Positions 25,242-36,539 of a stretch of 64,000 bases of DNA are shown here, piece after piece (position 1 is the first letter of the stretch; every line of letters begins with the position of its first letter). The DNA comes from Papio anubis. Taxonomy: Eukaryota > Chordata > Mammalia > Primates > Cercopithecidae. The stretch spans positions 62,547,159 to 62,611,158 of the forward strand of contig NC_044986.1 of assembly GCF_008728515.1 (NCBI RefSeq), in the 5' to 3' direction. Position numbers and translations under genes: made by a program. The notes under the pieces are model-generated. The model had not been told where the DNA came from, did no database searches, and saw only the letters and a program-made list of their open reading frames with translations.

Positions 25242-25327
25242 GTAATTTGGAAACAAAATCTCTGGTAGTTTTATCCCTCTCTTCCCAGATATAATATAAA
25301 CTTGTCTCGTTAAGAAATGTTTGAAGT

Positions 25328-25634
25328 GGCCGGGCACGGTGGCTCATGTCTGTAATCCCAGCACTTTGGGAGGCCGAGGTGGGCGATCACGAGGTCAGGA
25401 GATTGAGACTAACCATGACTAACATGGTGAAACCTCGTCTCTACTAAAAATACAAAAAATTAGCCAGGCGTGGTGGCGGGCGCCTGTAGTTCCAGCTACT
25501 CGGGAGGCTGAGGCAGGAGAATGGCGGGAACCCGGGAGGTGGAGCTTGCAGTGAGCCGAGATCGGGCCACTGCACTACAGACTGGAGCGACAGAGTGAGA
25601 CTCCGTTTCAAAAACAAAAAGAAAAAAAGAAAAG
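25328..25634 (+). mobile_element. AluY, sense
   Basis: GGCCGGGCACGGTGGCTCATG to ACAGAGTGAGACTCCGTTTC, then an A-rich tail with C and G interruptions. Imperfect flanking duplication: AAGAAATGTTTGAAGT before, AAGAAAAGTTTGAGT after. Confidence 0.95.
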
Positions 25635-25994
25635 TTTGAGTTGACTCACTTTACTGATTTCTTTCAATAGACAGATAGCTACATCTATCAGTTTTATTTT
25701 ATTGCTGATTATTCAACTTTTGATACCTATTTTCTCTTCCAACAGCTTTATATAAAATCAAGGTGCTCTTTGACTTTCCTATGGATGAATATGTCTTATT
25801 AGTTTAATTGGGTGTGACATATACAAAGACAACAGAGATACAGAAATAAGCCTAGTACCTACGGTCTGATAAGTACTGGGAGTATTCTGAATTAGAAATC
25901 GGGGACTACAATCATTCTGAAAAGACCACAGGTATGTCAGAATATAGAGAAGCAATGAGATAAAGAGAAGTATTAACATATAGATAAACTATGT

Positions 25995-26164
25995 GGCCTT
26001 ATTGTTAGAATACTCGATTGTTGTTTTGGCTTTGCTGCTTACTAATTCTATAAACTTAGATAAAGTATTAACCATAAACTTGCATTTCCTCATTAATAAA
26101 ATGTGATTAATAAGATTGACAGTCTCTGAGACTGTTGTAAGAATTAAATAAAAATATACATATA
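25995..26164 (+). mobile_element. MIR, sense, 5' and core part
   Basis: GCTTTGCTGCTTACTAATTC, GCATTTCCTCATTAATAAAATG and GACTGTTGTAAGAATTAAAT match the MIR core in order. The 3' end is displaced by an Alu and resumes at 26473. Confidence 0.8.
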
Positions 26165-26440
26165 GGCTGGGTGCAGTGGCTTATTTCTGTAATCCAGCAC
26201 TCTGGGAGGCTGAGGCAGGTGGACTGTTTGAGGCCAGGAGTTTAAGACCAGCCTGGCCAACAAGGCAAAACCCCGTCTCTACTAAAAATACAAAAATTAG
26301 CCATGCATGGTGGTGTGTGCCTGTAATCCCAGCTACTCCGGAGGCTGAGGCACAAGAATTACTGAGGCAGAGGTTGCAGTGAACCAAGATCATGCCACTG
26401 CACTTCAGCCTGGGTGACAGAGCTAGACTCTGTCTCAAAT

Positions 26441-26443
<3 letters not shown>
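26165..26443 (+). mobile_element. AluS-like, sense, inserted in a MIR
   Basis: GGCTGGGTGCAGTGGCTTAT to AGCTAGACTCTGTCTCAAATAAA. The tail has become a pure (AC)n run. Confidence 0.95.

Positions 26444-26471
<28 letters not shown>
26444..26471 (+). repeat. (AC)14 microsatellite from the Alu tail
   Basis: An uninterrupted AC run directly after the Alu body, ending at CGCAGCATAG. Confidence 0.95.
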
Positions 26472-26472
<1 letters not shown>

Positions 26473-26474
<2 letters not shown>

Positions 26475-26520
26475 GCATAGTAGTTGGCATCTAGTAGGCA
26501 TGCAAATATTGATTGTTTGT
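26473..26520 (+). mobile_element. MIR 3' end (continuation)
   Basis: GCATAGTAGTTGGCATCTAGTAGG...CAAATATTGATTG matches the MIR terminal motif and continues the element interrupted at 26164. Confidence 0.7.
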
Positions 26521-26578
26521 ATGTTGACTTTACTTTTGCAAGTTGGTTCCATCATTAAATTATTCCATTTCTTTTTAC

Positions 26579-26887
26579 TTTTTTTTTTTGTGTGTGTGTG
26601 TGTTTGAGATGGAGTCTTGCACTGGCACTCAGACTGGAGTACAGTGGCACAATCTCGGCTCACTGCAACCTTAGCCTCCCAGGTTCAAGCGATTCTCCTG
26701 CCTCAGTCTCCCAAGTAGCTGGGATTACAGGTGTCCACCACCACACCTGGCTAATTTTTTTGTATTTTTAGCAGAAATAGGGTTTCACTATGTTGGCCAG
26801 ACTGGTCTCGAACTCGTGACCTCGTGATCTGCCCAGCTCAGCCTCCCAAAGTGCTGGGATTACAGGCATGAGCCACCACACCCAGCC
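26579..26887 (-). mobile_element. AluS-like, antisense, with (GT)n in its tail
   Basis: T11, then a (GT)7 run, then TTTGAGATGGAGTCTTGCAC to CACCACACCCAGCC. Its tail faces the tail of the sense Alu that ends at 26443. Confidence 0.95.
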
Positions 26888-27254
26888 TCTGTTATTTTTT
26901 CTAGTGGTAAATAGAATAGCTCAATAATGAGGTTAAACTGCTCAAAGTGGAAAATACTCAATGTGGGTATTATAAGTTTATTCAGTTTAGAGGTACATTT
27001 AAACAGGTAATTAAAATACCATGAGGCAAAAATAATAACTGATTTCATCTCACATGAATGTGAAATACCTCAGATAAAATTCATTTGTTCAATATAATGG
27101 TAATTATTTCATGCTGTGTTTTATGTTACTGATAATTCAGGGAACCTAATAAAGTAATTACTAGTACAACAGATATGTAATATTAAAAAGACTGTACTGA
27201 ATTAAATTATTTGTATTTCTATTATGAGAACTATTGATTAGATGCATAGAGTTT

Positions 27255-27415
27255 ATTAATGCTCTGACTGTTCAACCCTCTTTACCTGTATATTTCCCTG
27301 CTGACTGTGATTTCCTTGAGGAAAAATACTTCATCTTCTTCATTTATTAAATGTTCAGTACCAAACAGAGTGTCAGGAATATAATAAACATTCAATAAAA
27401 GTTGTTGAGATGAAC
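27255..27415 (+). mobile_element. L2 LINE 3' end, sense
   Basis: CTGACTGTGATTTCCTTGAGG, CTTCTTCATTTATTAAATG and AATAAACATTCAATAAAAGTTG follow the L2 3' terminal order. Confidence 0.7.
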
Positions 27416-27769
27416 CAGTATTATACACTGGCATTTTCTTACATTTTATTTCATTAATTACTTTGCAAATTATATTCAGTTGACTCATACGTCAATATAT
27501 TAACAGTTAACAGAGCCCTAAAATATTATTGAGACAGAGCAGGGTTACCACTTTTTAATAGCCTATGTATCTCAATCATGGAAATAAAGACAAATTCTGA
27601 GTTTTTTGGAGGGAAATTCTAAGAACCTAGTTAATCCTAGAAATAAATAAGGAACTTGTTAAACAAGAAGATAATTGTAGCCTAAAACAACAGCCAAGGA
27701 AGTTAAAGTTCCAGAGATGTTTGCTTTCCCCTTAGATACTAATGATAACATCTTAATGTCACTGAGCTG

Positions 27770-28278
27770 TCTTTCAGAAACTTGGACCCTCACAGGGAAC
27801 CCCCCGCCTAAGGGATCCACTGGAATGAAGACCGCAGATAAGGGGAAGTGAAGACTGAACTTTAATCACCATATTTGTTCCAAGTTTTTCTTGAGGGCCT
27901 TGGAGAAAGTCACTCCCCCTACCCAGATAATATTTTTCTACTCACTCCAATTTTTAAACAGACTTCTCTGCCTTAACCAATTGCAAATCAGAAAATCGCT
28001 GAATCTACCTATGACCCCTAAGTCCCTGCTTCAAGACATCCCACTCTTTTACGCCTAAACGAATGTGTAACCTCCATGTATTATTTATGGCTTTGCCTGT
28101 AGCTTTTGCTTTCCTGACATTTACCCCTACCTTTAAACATCCTTATGTGCAAGCCATCAAGGAGATCAGGATTTGAGCATTTAGCTGCCTGGTCCTCCTT
28201 GCTTGGCACTCTGTAATGAAAGCCTTTCTTTCTATCACTATCCTGGTGTAGCACAATACAGACGAATACACTATCTGG
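27770..28278 (+). mobile_element. ERV-type LTR, left part, sense
   Basis: Contains ACCCTCACAGGGAACC, AACCAATTGCAAATCAG, CCTTAACCAATTG-type CCAAT motifs, and GATTTGAGCATTTAGCTGCCTGGTCCTCCTTGC followed by a polyadenylation-like AATGAAAGCC and CTATCCTGGTGTAGC. This is LTR architecture of a class I-like ERV, but the family name is not resolved. It is interrupted at 28278 by a THE1 LTR. Confidence 0.65.
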
Positions 28279-28630
28279 TGTATTAGTCCATTCTTACACT
28301 GTTATAAAGACATACCTGAGACCGGGTAATTGATAAAGAAGGGTTTTAATTGACTCACAGTTCCATATGGCTGGGGAGGCCTCAAGAAACTTAAAATCAT
28401 GGCGGAAGGCGAAGGAGAAGCAAGCACTCCCTACATGGAGGCAGGAACGGAGGCAAATGCCAAACACTTCTAACCATCAGATCTCATGAGAACTGACTCA
28501 CTACCATGAGAGCAGCATGGACGGAACTGCCCCCATGATCCAATCACTTCTCACCATGTCCCTCCCTCAACACATGGGGATTACAATTCAAGATCAAATT
28601 TGGGTGGAGACACAGAGCCAAACCGTATCA
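28279..28630 (-). mobile_element. THE1 (MaLR) solo LTR, antisense, nested
   Basis: TGTATTAGTCCATTCTTACAC to CACAGAGCCAAACCGTATCA is a complete THE1 LTR in reverse complement. Flanks TCTGG and CCTGG match at 4 of 5 bases, fitting the 5-bp target duplication of MaLRs. It splits the older LTR. Confidence 0.93.
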
Positions 28631-28680
28631 CCTGGATTTACTGCACAGGCCGAGCAGACCCCAGTTTGGTCCTAGAACGT
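28631..28680 (+). mobile_element. ERV-type LTR, right part (continuation)
   Basis: CCTGGATTTACTGCACAGGCCGAGCAGACCCCAGTTTGGTCC resumes the LTR 3' end after the THE1 insertion (…CCAG-TTTGGTC is a common ERV LTR terminus). The right boundary is uncertain. Confidence 0.55.
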
Positions 28681-28730
28681 TATTTGCAAGACAGCTACAG
28701 TATAATCTGCTTCATTAATAAACTGCCCTT

Positions 28731-29410
28731 GCAAAATCATGACAGTAAGAGAAATCTGACATACTTGACTCCGTCTTGCTTCTGACCTCTAAGCTGTCCT
28801 TGGTCACTCCTGGGCATCAACCAAGCTAACTTTGAGAGGAATTTATAGTTTAACTTTGAAACAAAAATGATAATATTCCCTCCCTAAAACTAACTCCTCC
28901 TTGTTTGGGGACTGAAACGTTCTTTGTAAGACTGAGAGGCCACAAGATAGATGTAGTTTCTAAAATCGCTTACTGGTTAGGAGTCATGTGGCCAGAGGTC
29001 ACAAGATTTGTGACCTTCAAAATTGCTCCTATAGATAACATCACTACTATGGAACCTCAGATTTTTTTTTTCCAGATGTTTTTCAGACTGGCCACAACTG
29101 GACTCATGACTCTTGAATGACTGGTCTTGTTGTCTCACTCAGAGGCAGACTCAGTACCTGAGGACCGTTTTCCACACCTTTATGATTTTATCCCCAACCA
29201 ATCAGTAGCACCCATAACCTAAATCCTTGACCGCCAGATTGTCCATTAAAACCCCCTAACTTCCAAGCCTTCAGAGAGGCTGATTTGACCAACGGTCCAG
29301 GTTCTCCTACATGGGCCAGCTTCAGGTCAATTAAACTCGTTCGCTACTGCAATGCTGTGGTCTCAGTAGTTTGATTTTGTTTGTGCAGCAGACAGAAAGA
29401 ACCTGTTACA
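28731..29410 (+). mobile_element. Solo ERV LTR, same family as the copy at 56-57 kb
   Basis: Runs TGCAAAATCATGACAG...CTGTTACA. It shares long collinear matches with 56053-57060 (GAGAAATCTGACAT, ACTCCGTCTTGCTTCTGACC, CTCCTTG-TTGG, AACTTCCAAGCCTTCAGAGAGGCTGA, ATTAAACTC). No internal proviral sequence follows it. Family name not resolved. Confidence 0.7.
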
Positions 29411-29501
29411 TGATTGACTAAACTCCTAGCACATATTTATTGAGATTCTAATATGTGCTGATCACTTTGCTACTTTCAAGGTAAAGCATAACAGTACTCT
29501 T

Positions 29502-29536
29502 TAATGTCCTGACTGTCTTAATGTCCTGACTGTCTT
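29502..29536 (+). repeat. 17-bp tandem duplication
   Basis: TAATGTCCTGACTGTCT occurs twice in immediate succession inside an old degenerate repeat. Confidence 0.9.
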
Positions 29537-29662
29537 GAGCTTAAAGTCCTTTAGGAGAAAGAGATACTAAATTAAATAACAAGTATAAAACTAACAACAC
29601 TTTGCCTAATGTTATCTTAGAGAACAACTTCACGTAAGATGGTTATATAAGACACTTCAGAT

Positions 29663-29891
29663 CAAACTTGTCCAACCTGCAGCCCTGTTGTCCAGGACAG
29701 CTTTGAATGTGGTGCTGTCCAACACAAATTTGCAAACTTTCTTAAAATATTGAGGTTTTCCTTGTGGGTTTTTTTTTTTTTTTTTTTTTTTTTTCCACAT
29801 CAGCTATCATTAGTGTTAGTGTATCATATGTGTGGCCCAACACTTCTTCTTCCAATGTGGCCCAGGGAAGCCAAAAGATTGGACACTCCTG
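29663..29891 (-). mobile_element. MER1-type hAT-Charlie DNA transposon
   Basis: CAAACTTGTCCAACCTGCAG to AAAGATTGGACACTCCTG, with CAGCTTTGAATGTGG and CATCAGCTATCATTAGTG between, is the reverse complement of a MER1-family element. Flanks CTTCAGAT and CTTTAGAT match at 7 of 8 bases, fitting the 8-bp hAT target duplication. An internal poly-T (about 29769-29794) has expanded. Confidence 0.9.
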
Positions 29892-31552
29892 CTTTAGATC
29901 CATGAAAAATGGCTAGAGGCAGAACATTCCAAGGAGAGGGGAGATGTGGGAGAACTAAGCATGATACTCTAAAGCCAGGGAGAGTTTAGTGGAATTGTAT
30001 AATCATCTCCTGCCTTTGCCCTAAGGCCAGGGTGAGTTTGGTAGGAAGAAATACAAAAGAGTTAAGCAACTTCTAAAAGATGCTGTTTCAACAGTATGAT
30101 CAATCAGAGTTTAACATTATAATGGACAATGAATGAGTGTCTATATACAGATTCCAATAAATTTATTTGGACTCTGAAAATGTTTACAGTCAAATAACTA
30201 TGATTGCACTCCTTGCTACACAGCTGTGGCTTAGATCTAATAAAAGTTTTTGATAGACTGCTTGACACAGAAAACCTACGGTTGTGGTGTTAAATTAGGT
30301 AATTTATATTAAATAAGCGACCTGATGTCTAGAACACAATGTGTTCTCAATAAATTTATTTATTAACAATAAATTGTGTTAATATTCCAACTAATAAATT
30401 ACTTAAGAAAAATATATTGAATACAGTGCTAAATGATTGTAATCAACTAACTTTAAACAGTGCATCTAATTTCAAGTGTTTCCTTTTTTTTTAAGATTGT
30501 CTCAAAATGAGGTACATTGACCCCCATCATTGCCATTTGCATTCATTTATATCCAATGTTCTTCTCTTATATATGAGTAATACAAGAATCCTATACATTT
30601 TTCCAATTTGAAACCACAATATCTCCTGAACTTTTCCTCTGGTGACTTGCTTTGGGTAACACTACCAACTGAATTTCCTATTCTTTTGCTGCATATCGTA
30701 TTTGAGCCATACATCATAATGTACTTGATTCAGATGTCTGATGTTCCTGTCCTGTGCTGCACTAGCTTGCAAGGTCTTGCTTTTTCTTGGAAACCTGCCA
30801 CTTAAAACAGATTTCAGAATAAACCTACTGGTTTTGTAATTTGCTCCAAGTCTACTCTCTTGGACAGAATATCAGTAACTGGATTTGCCACATCTTTTCC
30901 TTTCATCATACTGACTACCAGGGTGGAAACAGTCATATATTGAAAGTAGCATCCTTTCAGACTGCCTTGTCTGCCTACATATACATTTTAACATTTTAGT
31001 CTCACTACACAGTGGAAAGAGAGAGGCAAAAATGGGTTTCTCTGAAATCACTATCAGCAATGTTATCTCTCTTCAAGAAGAACAAAAAAGGATAGTATTA
31101 AATGGCAGTTAATGACAATGAAAAAAGAGGCTGAGAACTAATGAAAATAATTTTGAGGAATATTCTCTAACTATATGCATTATCTTGATTCCCAAAGAAG
31201 ACCTGCCTCCACTTTTGAGGACCATCATTTAGAATGGGCACGAGACATAACTCAGTGGTTTGATGAAGAAGTGATGATAGAGATTCTTTCATCTCTTCAT
31301 TTGTAGGCACTCTTCTTCATCACCAACACAAAGAATAAGAATGGAATACAAAATACTGTGGGGGTTTTTATGTCCATTGAAAAGCTTTTTCCAGTTCAAT
31401 GTACTTGTTCTATAAGCTTTCTTGTTGCCTGGATTTCCAGTGTTCCAGGGAAATTTTCAAAATTTATATGAATTTGTTTTCCATATCAATGACTGAGTCT
31501 TAAACCTAAAACTATATGAAGAAAAGTCTTTATAGTTATAATAATAAGCTAA

Positions 31553-31800
31553 TGTTGAATACTTGTACATACAAGGCATTGTTCATATATTATTAATTCC
31601 ATTAATCTTCCAAATGAAACAAAGAGATAATTAGTATCATTACCTTCATTCTTATCAAAGATATAGAGACAAACAGTAATCAAGCAACCTGCTCCAAGTT
31701 CAAATACCAATATATTAAGTGGTATAGAGTTAGGATTAAATCTGGACAATTCAGCTCAAGGCCTCTTGCTCTAAACCACTTCTCAATGCTGCTACTTTTG
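31553..31800 (-). mobile_element. MIR, nearly full length, antisense
   Basis: GAATACTTGTACATACAAGGC, then TTCCATTAATCTTCC, AGTATCATTACCTTCATT, AGTAATCAAGCAACCTGCTCC and CTAAACCACTTCTCAATGCTGC: the complete MIR order in reverse complement. Confidence 0.8.
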
Positions 31801-32375
31801 TATAATTATGTCATCATAAGAATATAGATAGTATAATGATATAGATAATTTTTCCATGCCTATTTAGTGAAATAACCATACTTACATCTTCCTGATTGCA
31901 AAAGTAGATCATTTTGATATGTTTTGCCTTCTTAATTTTTAAAAGGTTTCTGAATAAAATTTTCTTTCAAAGGATTTTATTTACATAGAACTAATTAATT
32001 TACCCTTTTATTAAACAATATGAATTTTCTCCTCAAAGGGCCCCTCTGATACTAATAAATGTCTGTCCTCCGACTTTCCAAGAATATCGAACACCAGCCA
32101 GCAGATTTATGTGATAGTGGAAAACACCCAATTACTTTCGGCAGAATGCTTTCTTAAAAGTGCATGTATTCTAACCATATAGGGAATTTAAACAACTGTC
32201 CTTAAAACAAAAGAAAAAAAAAAAGGAAAGGAAGATTTGAGTCAATTCATCATTTTTATTATGTACTCTCAACTCAACCTGAAACACATCTAAAAAAAAC
32301 TATATTTTAGTGACATTTACTACTACTTTGCCACTCCACTTATTTATGTATTTATTTATTTTAAATTTATTTGTT

Positions 32376-32456
32376 TATTATTATTATACTTTAAGTTCTA
32401 GGGTACATGTGCATAACGTGCAGGTTTGTTACATATGTATACTTGTGCCATTAAAG
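32376..32456 (-). mobile_element. L1PA 3' tip, antisense
   Basis: TTATTATTATACTTTAAGTTC, GGGTACATGTGCATAACGTG and ATGTATACTTGTGCCAT are the reverse complement of the last ~80 bp of an L1PA. It is preceded by a degenerate TTTA-rich tail. Confidence 0.9.
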
Positions 32457-32670
32457 CAGCCTATGTGAATATCAAGTGGATGGGCCTGCTTCTGTACAAT
32501 ATCACATACTATATGAGAAATATCTAGCACTGATAATAATAATAATTTTAAAACTCTGAACACTGCTGTTAGATTACTCCAGATATTTGAATATTCCTTT
32601 TCTTTCTTAGTTCTTTAATTAGCTGTGGTTTTGATATGAGACATATATTCATTTGAAGCTAAAAGACCAC

Positions 32671-32964
32671 TTTTTTTTTTTTTTTTGAGACAGTCTCACT
32701 CTGTTGCCCAGGCTGGAGTGCAGTGGTATGATCTCAGCTCACTACCACCTCTGCCTCCTGGGTTCAAGTGATTCTCCTGCCTCAGTCTCCCGAGTAACTG
32801 GGATTAAAGGTGCCCACCACCATACCCGGGTAATTTTTGTATTTTTAGTAGAGACGAGGTTTCACCATCTTGTCCAGGCTGGTCCCGATATCCTGACCTT
32901 GTGATCTACCCGCCCTGGCCTCCCAAAGTGCTGGGATTACAGGCGTGAGAAACTGCACCTGGCC
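32671..32964 (-). mobile_element. AluS-like, antisense
   Basis: T16 then GAGACAGTCTCACTCTGTTGCCC to AACTGCACCTGGCC. Confidence 0.95.
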
Positions 32965-33029
32965 AACTTTTACATATTTTTAAATGTTTTCACTCATTAT
33001 TTGCAGTTCTGTTCTAACACATAAATTAT

Positions 33030-33361
33030 AGTCTTTCCTGGTATCAATGGGGAGTTTGTTCTACAACCCCGATGGATACCAAAATCCACAGATGCTGAAA
33101 TTCCTGGTGTAAAATGGCACAGTATTTGCAAATAACCTATGTGCATCCTCACATACACTTGAAGTAATCTCTGAATTAATTATAATACCTAATGAAATGC
33201 CTACACATCGCTTCATTTGCATGGATTCAACATAGTACTCAATGTACAGGCAAATTCAAGTTTTGTTTTTTGAAAATTTGTAAAACTTTTATTTTCAAAT
33301 TTTTTTTCCTTAGTTGGTTGAATGCACAAATATGGAACCCATGGATATGGAAATCCAACTG
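33030..33361 (-). mobile_element. Tigger-type non-autonomous DNA transposon
   Basis: Terminal parts match the TcMar-Tigger MITE that begins CAGTTG-CCCTC-TATC and ends with a near inverted copy: GATGGATACCAAAATCCAC on the left; GGAACCCATGGATATGGAAATCC ending AACTG|TA on the right. TA dinucleotides flank both ends. Another copy lies at 51985-52278 in the opposite orientation. Exact subfamily not resolved. Confidence 0.75.
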
Positions 33362-34199
33362 TATCTTTTAAATCTCCATTTTGTATACAATCCTTATTTT
33401 CCAAATGGTGGCCGTTTTTCTCTCCTTCAAATGTAAAATGATAGTTCATTAAACCATTTCTTTATTTTCATAGAGTATGTCATATTTTAGTCACAAAACT
33501 TCCACCACATGACAGAGGGGGCACCTAATCATTCTCATTGGCACACAAGGTCTTGTTAAAATTGTAAAGTAGACAAATATTCTCTTCAATATCCTTCTAT
33601 CTTTATCTCATCTTTTAATGTTCCTTCTTCCAAACCCCAAATTTTAATTGTCCTTAAGCTATCCAAAGTATCCTACCTAGGTCAGCCATAAAGGTCTTCT
33701 TGATACACACATGATCCTCCAACTTTCCATTTATTCTTTCAATAATACTCTTACTCTTTAGTGAATATAGCCTTGGCAATCAACGTTTGGATTAAAGAAA
33801 TTCACACTAAAATGTCAATGACTGTAATTTGGATATCTAATGACTATATTAAACATTTTAAAAGAACAGTGTGTAGAACCTAGCTGAAATGAATATATAA
33901 TTTATAGACTGGAATGGAGAGATTTTTTCAATTGGAGAGTTCTTCATACTAATCTTTTTCTATACGAGCAGGCCACAACCACACATATCTCATTTTCTTG
34001 ACAGACTCCTGAGGGCTTAAGTTGAACTAGAATATATGAAATAACCTCAAATAGCATTGGCATATCTTTTTGCTAATTGGTACAGTATACCAAGACAAAA
34101 TTATTAAATTTCTGGAGTTATCCTGTTAGCCAAATTATTTTTCAATAAAGTCCACTTCTATTGACATTTTATGGGTATTCTACATATCTCTCATATTCC

Positions 34200-34301
34200 A
34201 AATAGTGAATCTGCCTCTAGAAATATGGCTAATAAGGATGGCTTCAAATCAAATAGTTAACCTGCTTCTAGAAATATGGTTAATGAGGGTGGGTTCAATG
34301 G
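34200..34301 (+). repeat. Imperfect 51-bp tandem duplication
   Basis: Two units starting AAATAGT-AA-CTGC and sharing CTAGAAATATGG-TAAT. Several substitutions separate them, so the duplication is not recent. Confidence 0.85.
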
Positions 34302-34499
34302 GAAATTCCTGGGAAAGTCTGAGTAATGAGAAGTGGTCAAAGAGAAATTTGGGGATTTGAGAATTTAGATCGCTCTAACTTCCCTTTATGATTTTAGTCT
34401 ACTTAACATGGCTTCTGAATTTTCATTTCACCTCACCTCACCTCACCCTCTTCAATATAATTCTACAGAGAATTTTCTAACTGTTCCAAAAAAATGTTA

Positions 34500-36105
34500 T
34501 TTATTCATTTTTTATACTTTAAGTTCTAGGGTACATGTGCACAACATGCAGGTTTGTTACATATGTATACATGTGCCATGTTGGTGTGCTGCACCCATCA
34601 ACTCATCAGCACCAAGCAACTCGTCATTTACATCACGTATAACTCCCAATGCCATCCTTCTCCCCTCACCCCTGCCCATAATAGGCCCTGGTGTGTGATG
34701 TTTCCCTTCCCATGTCCAAATGATCTCATTGTTCAATTCCCACCTTTGAGTGAGAACATGCAGTGTTTGGTTTTCTGTTCTTGCGATAGTTTGCTGAGAA
34801 TAATGGCTTCCAGCTGCATCCATGTCCCTACAAAGGACACAAGCTCATCCTTTTTTATGGCTGCATAGTATTCCATGGTGTATATGTGCCACATTTTCTT
34901 AGTCCAGTCTGTCACTGATGGACATTTGGGTTGATTCCAAGTCTTTGCTATTGTGAATAGTGCCGCAATAAACATACGTGTGCATGTGTCTTTATAGCAG
35001 CATGATTTATACTCCTTTGGGTATATACCTAGTAATGCGATGGCTGGGTCATATGGTATTTCTAGTTCTAGATCATTGAGGAATTGCCATACTGTTTTCC
35101 ACAATGGTTGAGCATCCTCTCCAGCACCTGTTGTTTCCTGACTTTTTAATGATTGCCATTCTAACTGGTGTGAGGTGGTATCTCATTGTGGTTTTGATTT
35201 GCATTTCTCTGATGGCCAGTGATGAGCATTTTTTCATGTCTGTTGGCTGTATGAATGTCTTCTTTTGAGGAATGTCTGTTCATATCCTTTGCCCACTTTT
35301 TGATGGGGTTGTTTGTTTTTTTCTTGTAAATTTGTTTGAGTTCTTTGTAGGTTCTGGATATTAGCCCTTTGTCAGATGAGTAGATTGCAAAAATTTTCTC
35401 CCATTCTGTAGGTTGCCTGTTCACTCTGATGGTAGTTTCTTTTGCTGTGCAGAAGCTCTTTAGTTTAATTAGATCCCATTTGTCAATTTTGGTTTTTGTT
35501 GCCATTGCTTTTGGTGTTTTAGACATGAAGTCCTTGCCCATGCCTATGTCCTGAATGGTATTACCTAGGTTTTCTTCTAGGGTTTTTATGATATTAGGTC
35601 TAACATTTAAGTCTCTAATCCATTTTGAATTAATTTTCGTACAAGGAGTAAGGAAAGGATCCAGTTTCAACTTTCTACTTATGGCTAGCCAATTTTCCCA
35701 GCACCATTTATTAAATAGGGAATCCTTTCCCCATTTCTTGTTTCTCTCAGGTTTGTCAAAGATCAGATGGCTGCAGATGTGTGGTATTATTTTTGAGGGC
35801 TCTTTTCTGTTCCATTGGTCTATATCTCTGTTTTGGTACCAGTACCATGCTGTTTTGGTTACTATAGCCTTATATTATAGCTTGAAGTCAGGCAGCATGA
35901 TGCCTCCAGCTTTGTTCTTTTGACTTAGGATTGTCTTGGCAATGTGGGCTCTTTTTTGGTTCCATATGAACTTTAAAGCAGTTTTTCCAATTCTGTGAAG
36001 AAAGTCATTGGTAGCTTGATGGGGATGGCATTGAATGTATAAATTACCTTGGGCAGCATGGCCATTTTATTTAAGAAGGATAGAGATGAACTTGGGATTC
36101 TTCCT
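34500..36105 (-). mobile_element. L1PA 3' part (ORF2 C-terminus and 3' UTR), antisense
   Basis: Reverse complement of the L1PA 3' UTR (ACTTTAAGTTCTAGGGTAC at 34517) and ORF2 C-terminal part. Minus-strand frames read L1 ORF2 protein with WQFLNDLELEIPYDPAIALLG and AKTWNQPKCP (34733-35104) and KWIRDLNVRPNIIKTLEENLG (35161-35670), but stops and frame breaks separate them. Clear homology ends between 36066 and about 36105, inside ORF2 past the reverse transcriptase. This element lies in the same orientation as CTNNA3. Confidence 0.93.
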
Positions 36106-36539
36106 GGTACAGTAGTTACTGTGTGGAAACCAGGAGACATAATATAATCATAATAAAATAAATATAGCCAAACGTAGTGGTGCAGTGTGATAAATATGAC
36201 ATCTATTATCAAGTTTGATTTTGTGGAATTTTAATGTGAAGATGCTTTGGGAAATCCAGAACTCAATGGATATACTCTGATAGTAGCAAGACCATAACCA
36301 TACAATAGGAAACATTGTCTTCTAGCTGAAGTTACTAAAGAGACATTTAGTTTATGGATTAAGCAGTAAAACAAGACAGTATTGATAATATTTTCAGAAT
36401 TTTAATATTAGGTCAACACCTAGAACTTAAAATGCAACATTTAAAACCAAGAATCTGATTATATAGAATTAGAAAGGTACAATCATGGACCATTTATTCC
36501 TTATCTTCTACTAAGGAAGTCTTTTAGAGTGTTCTGATA

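Noticed and set aside
26181..26663. 160-codon open frame, the second longest in the window
   Set aside because: It reads through two Alus and their (AC)n/(GT)n tails; the LSPRLKCSGMILVHCNL-like peptide is standard Alu translation.
34733..35670. Two long minus-strand frames
   Set aside because: They encode L1 ORF2 C-terminal sequence from a truncated L1PA, separated by a frame break, and cannot make functional ORF2 protein.
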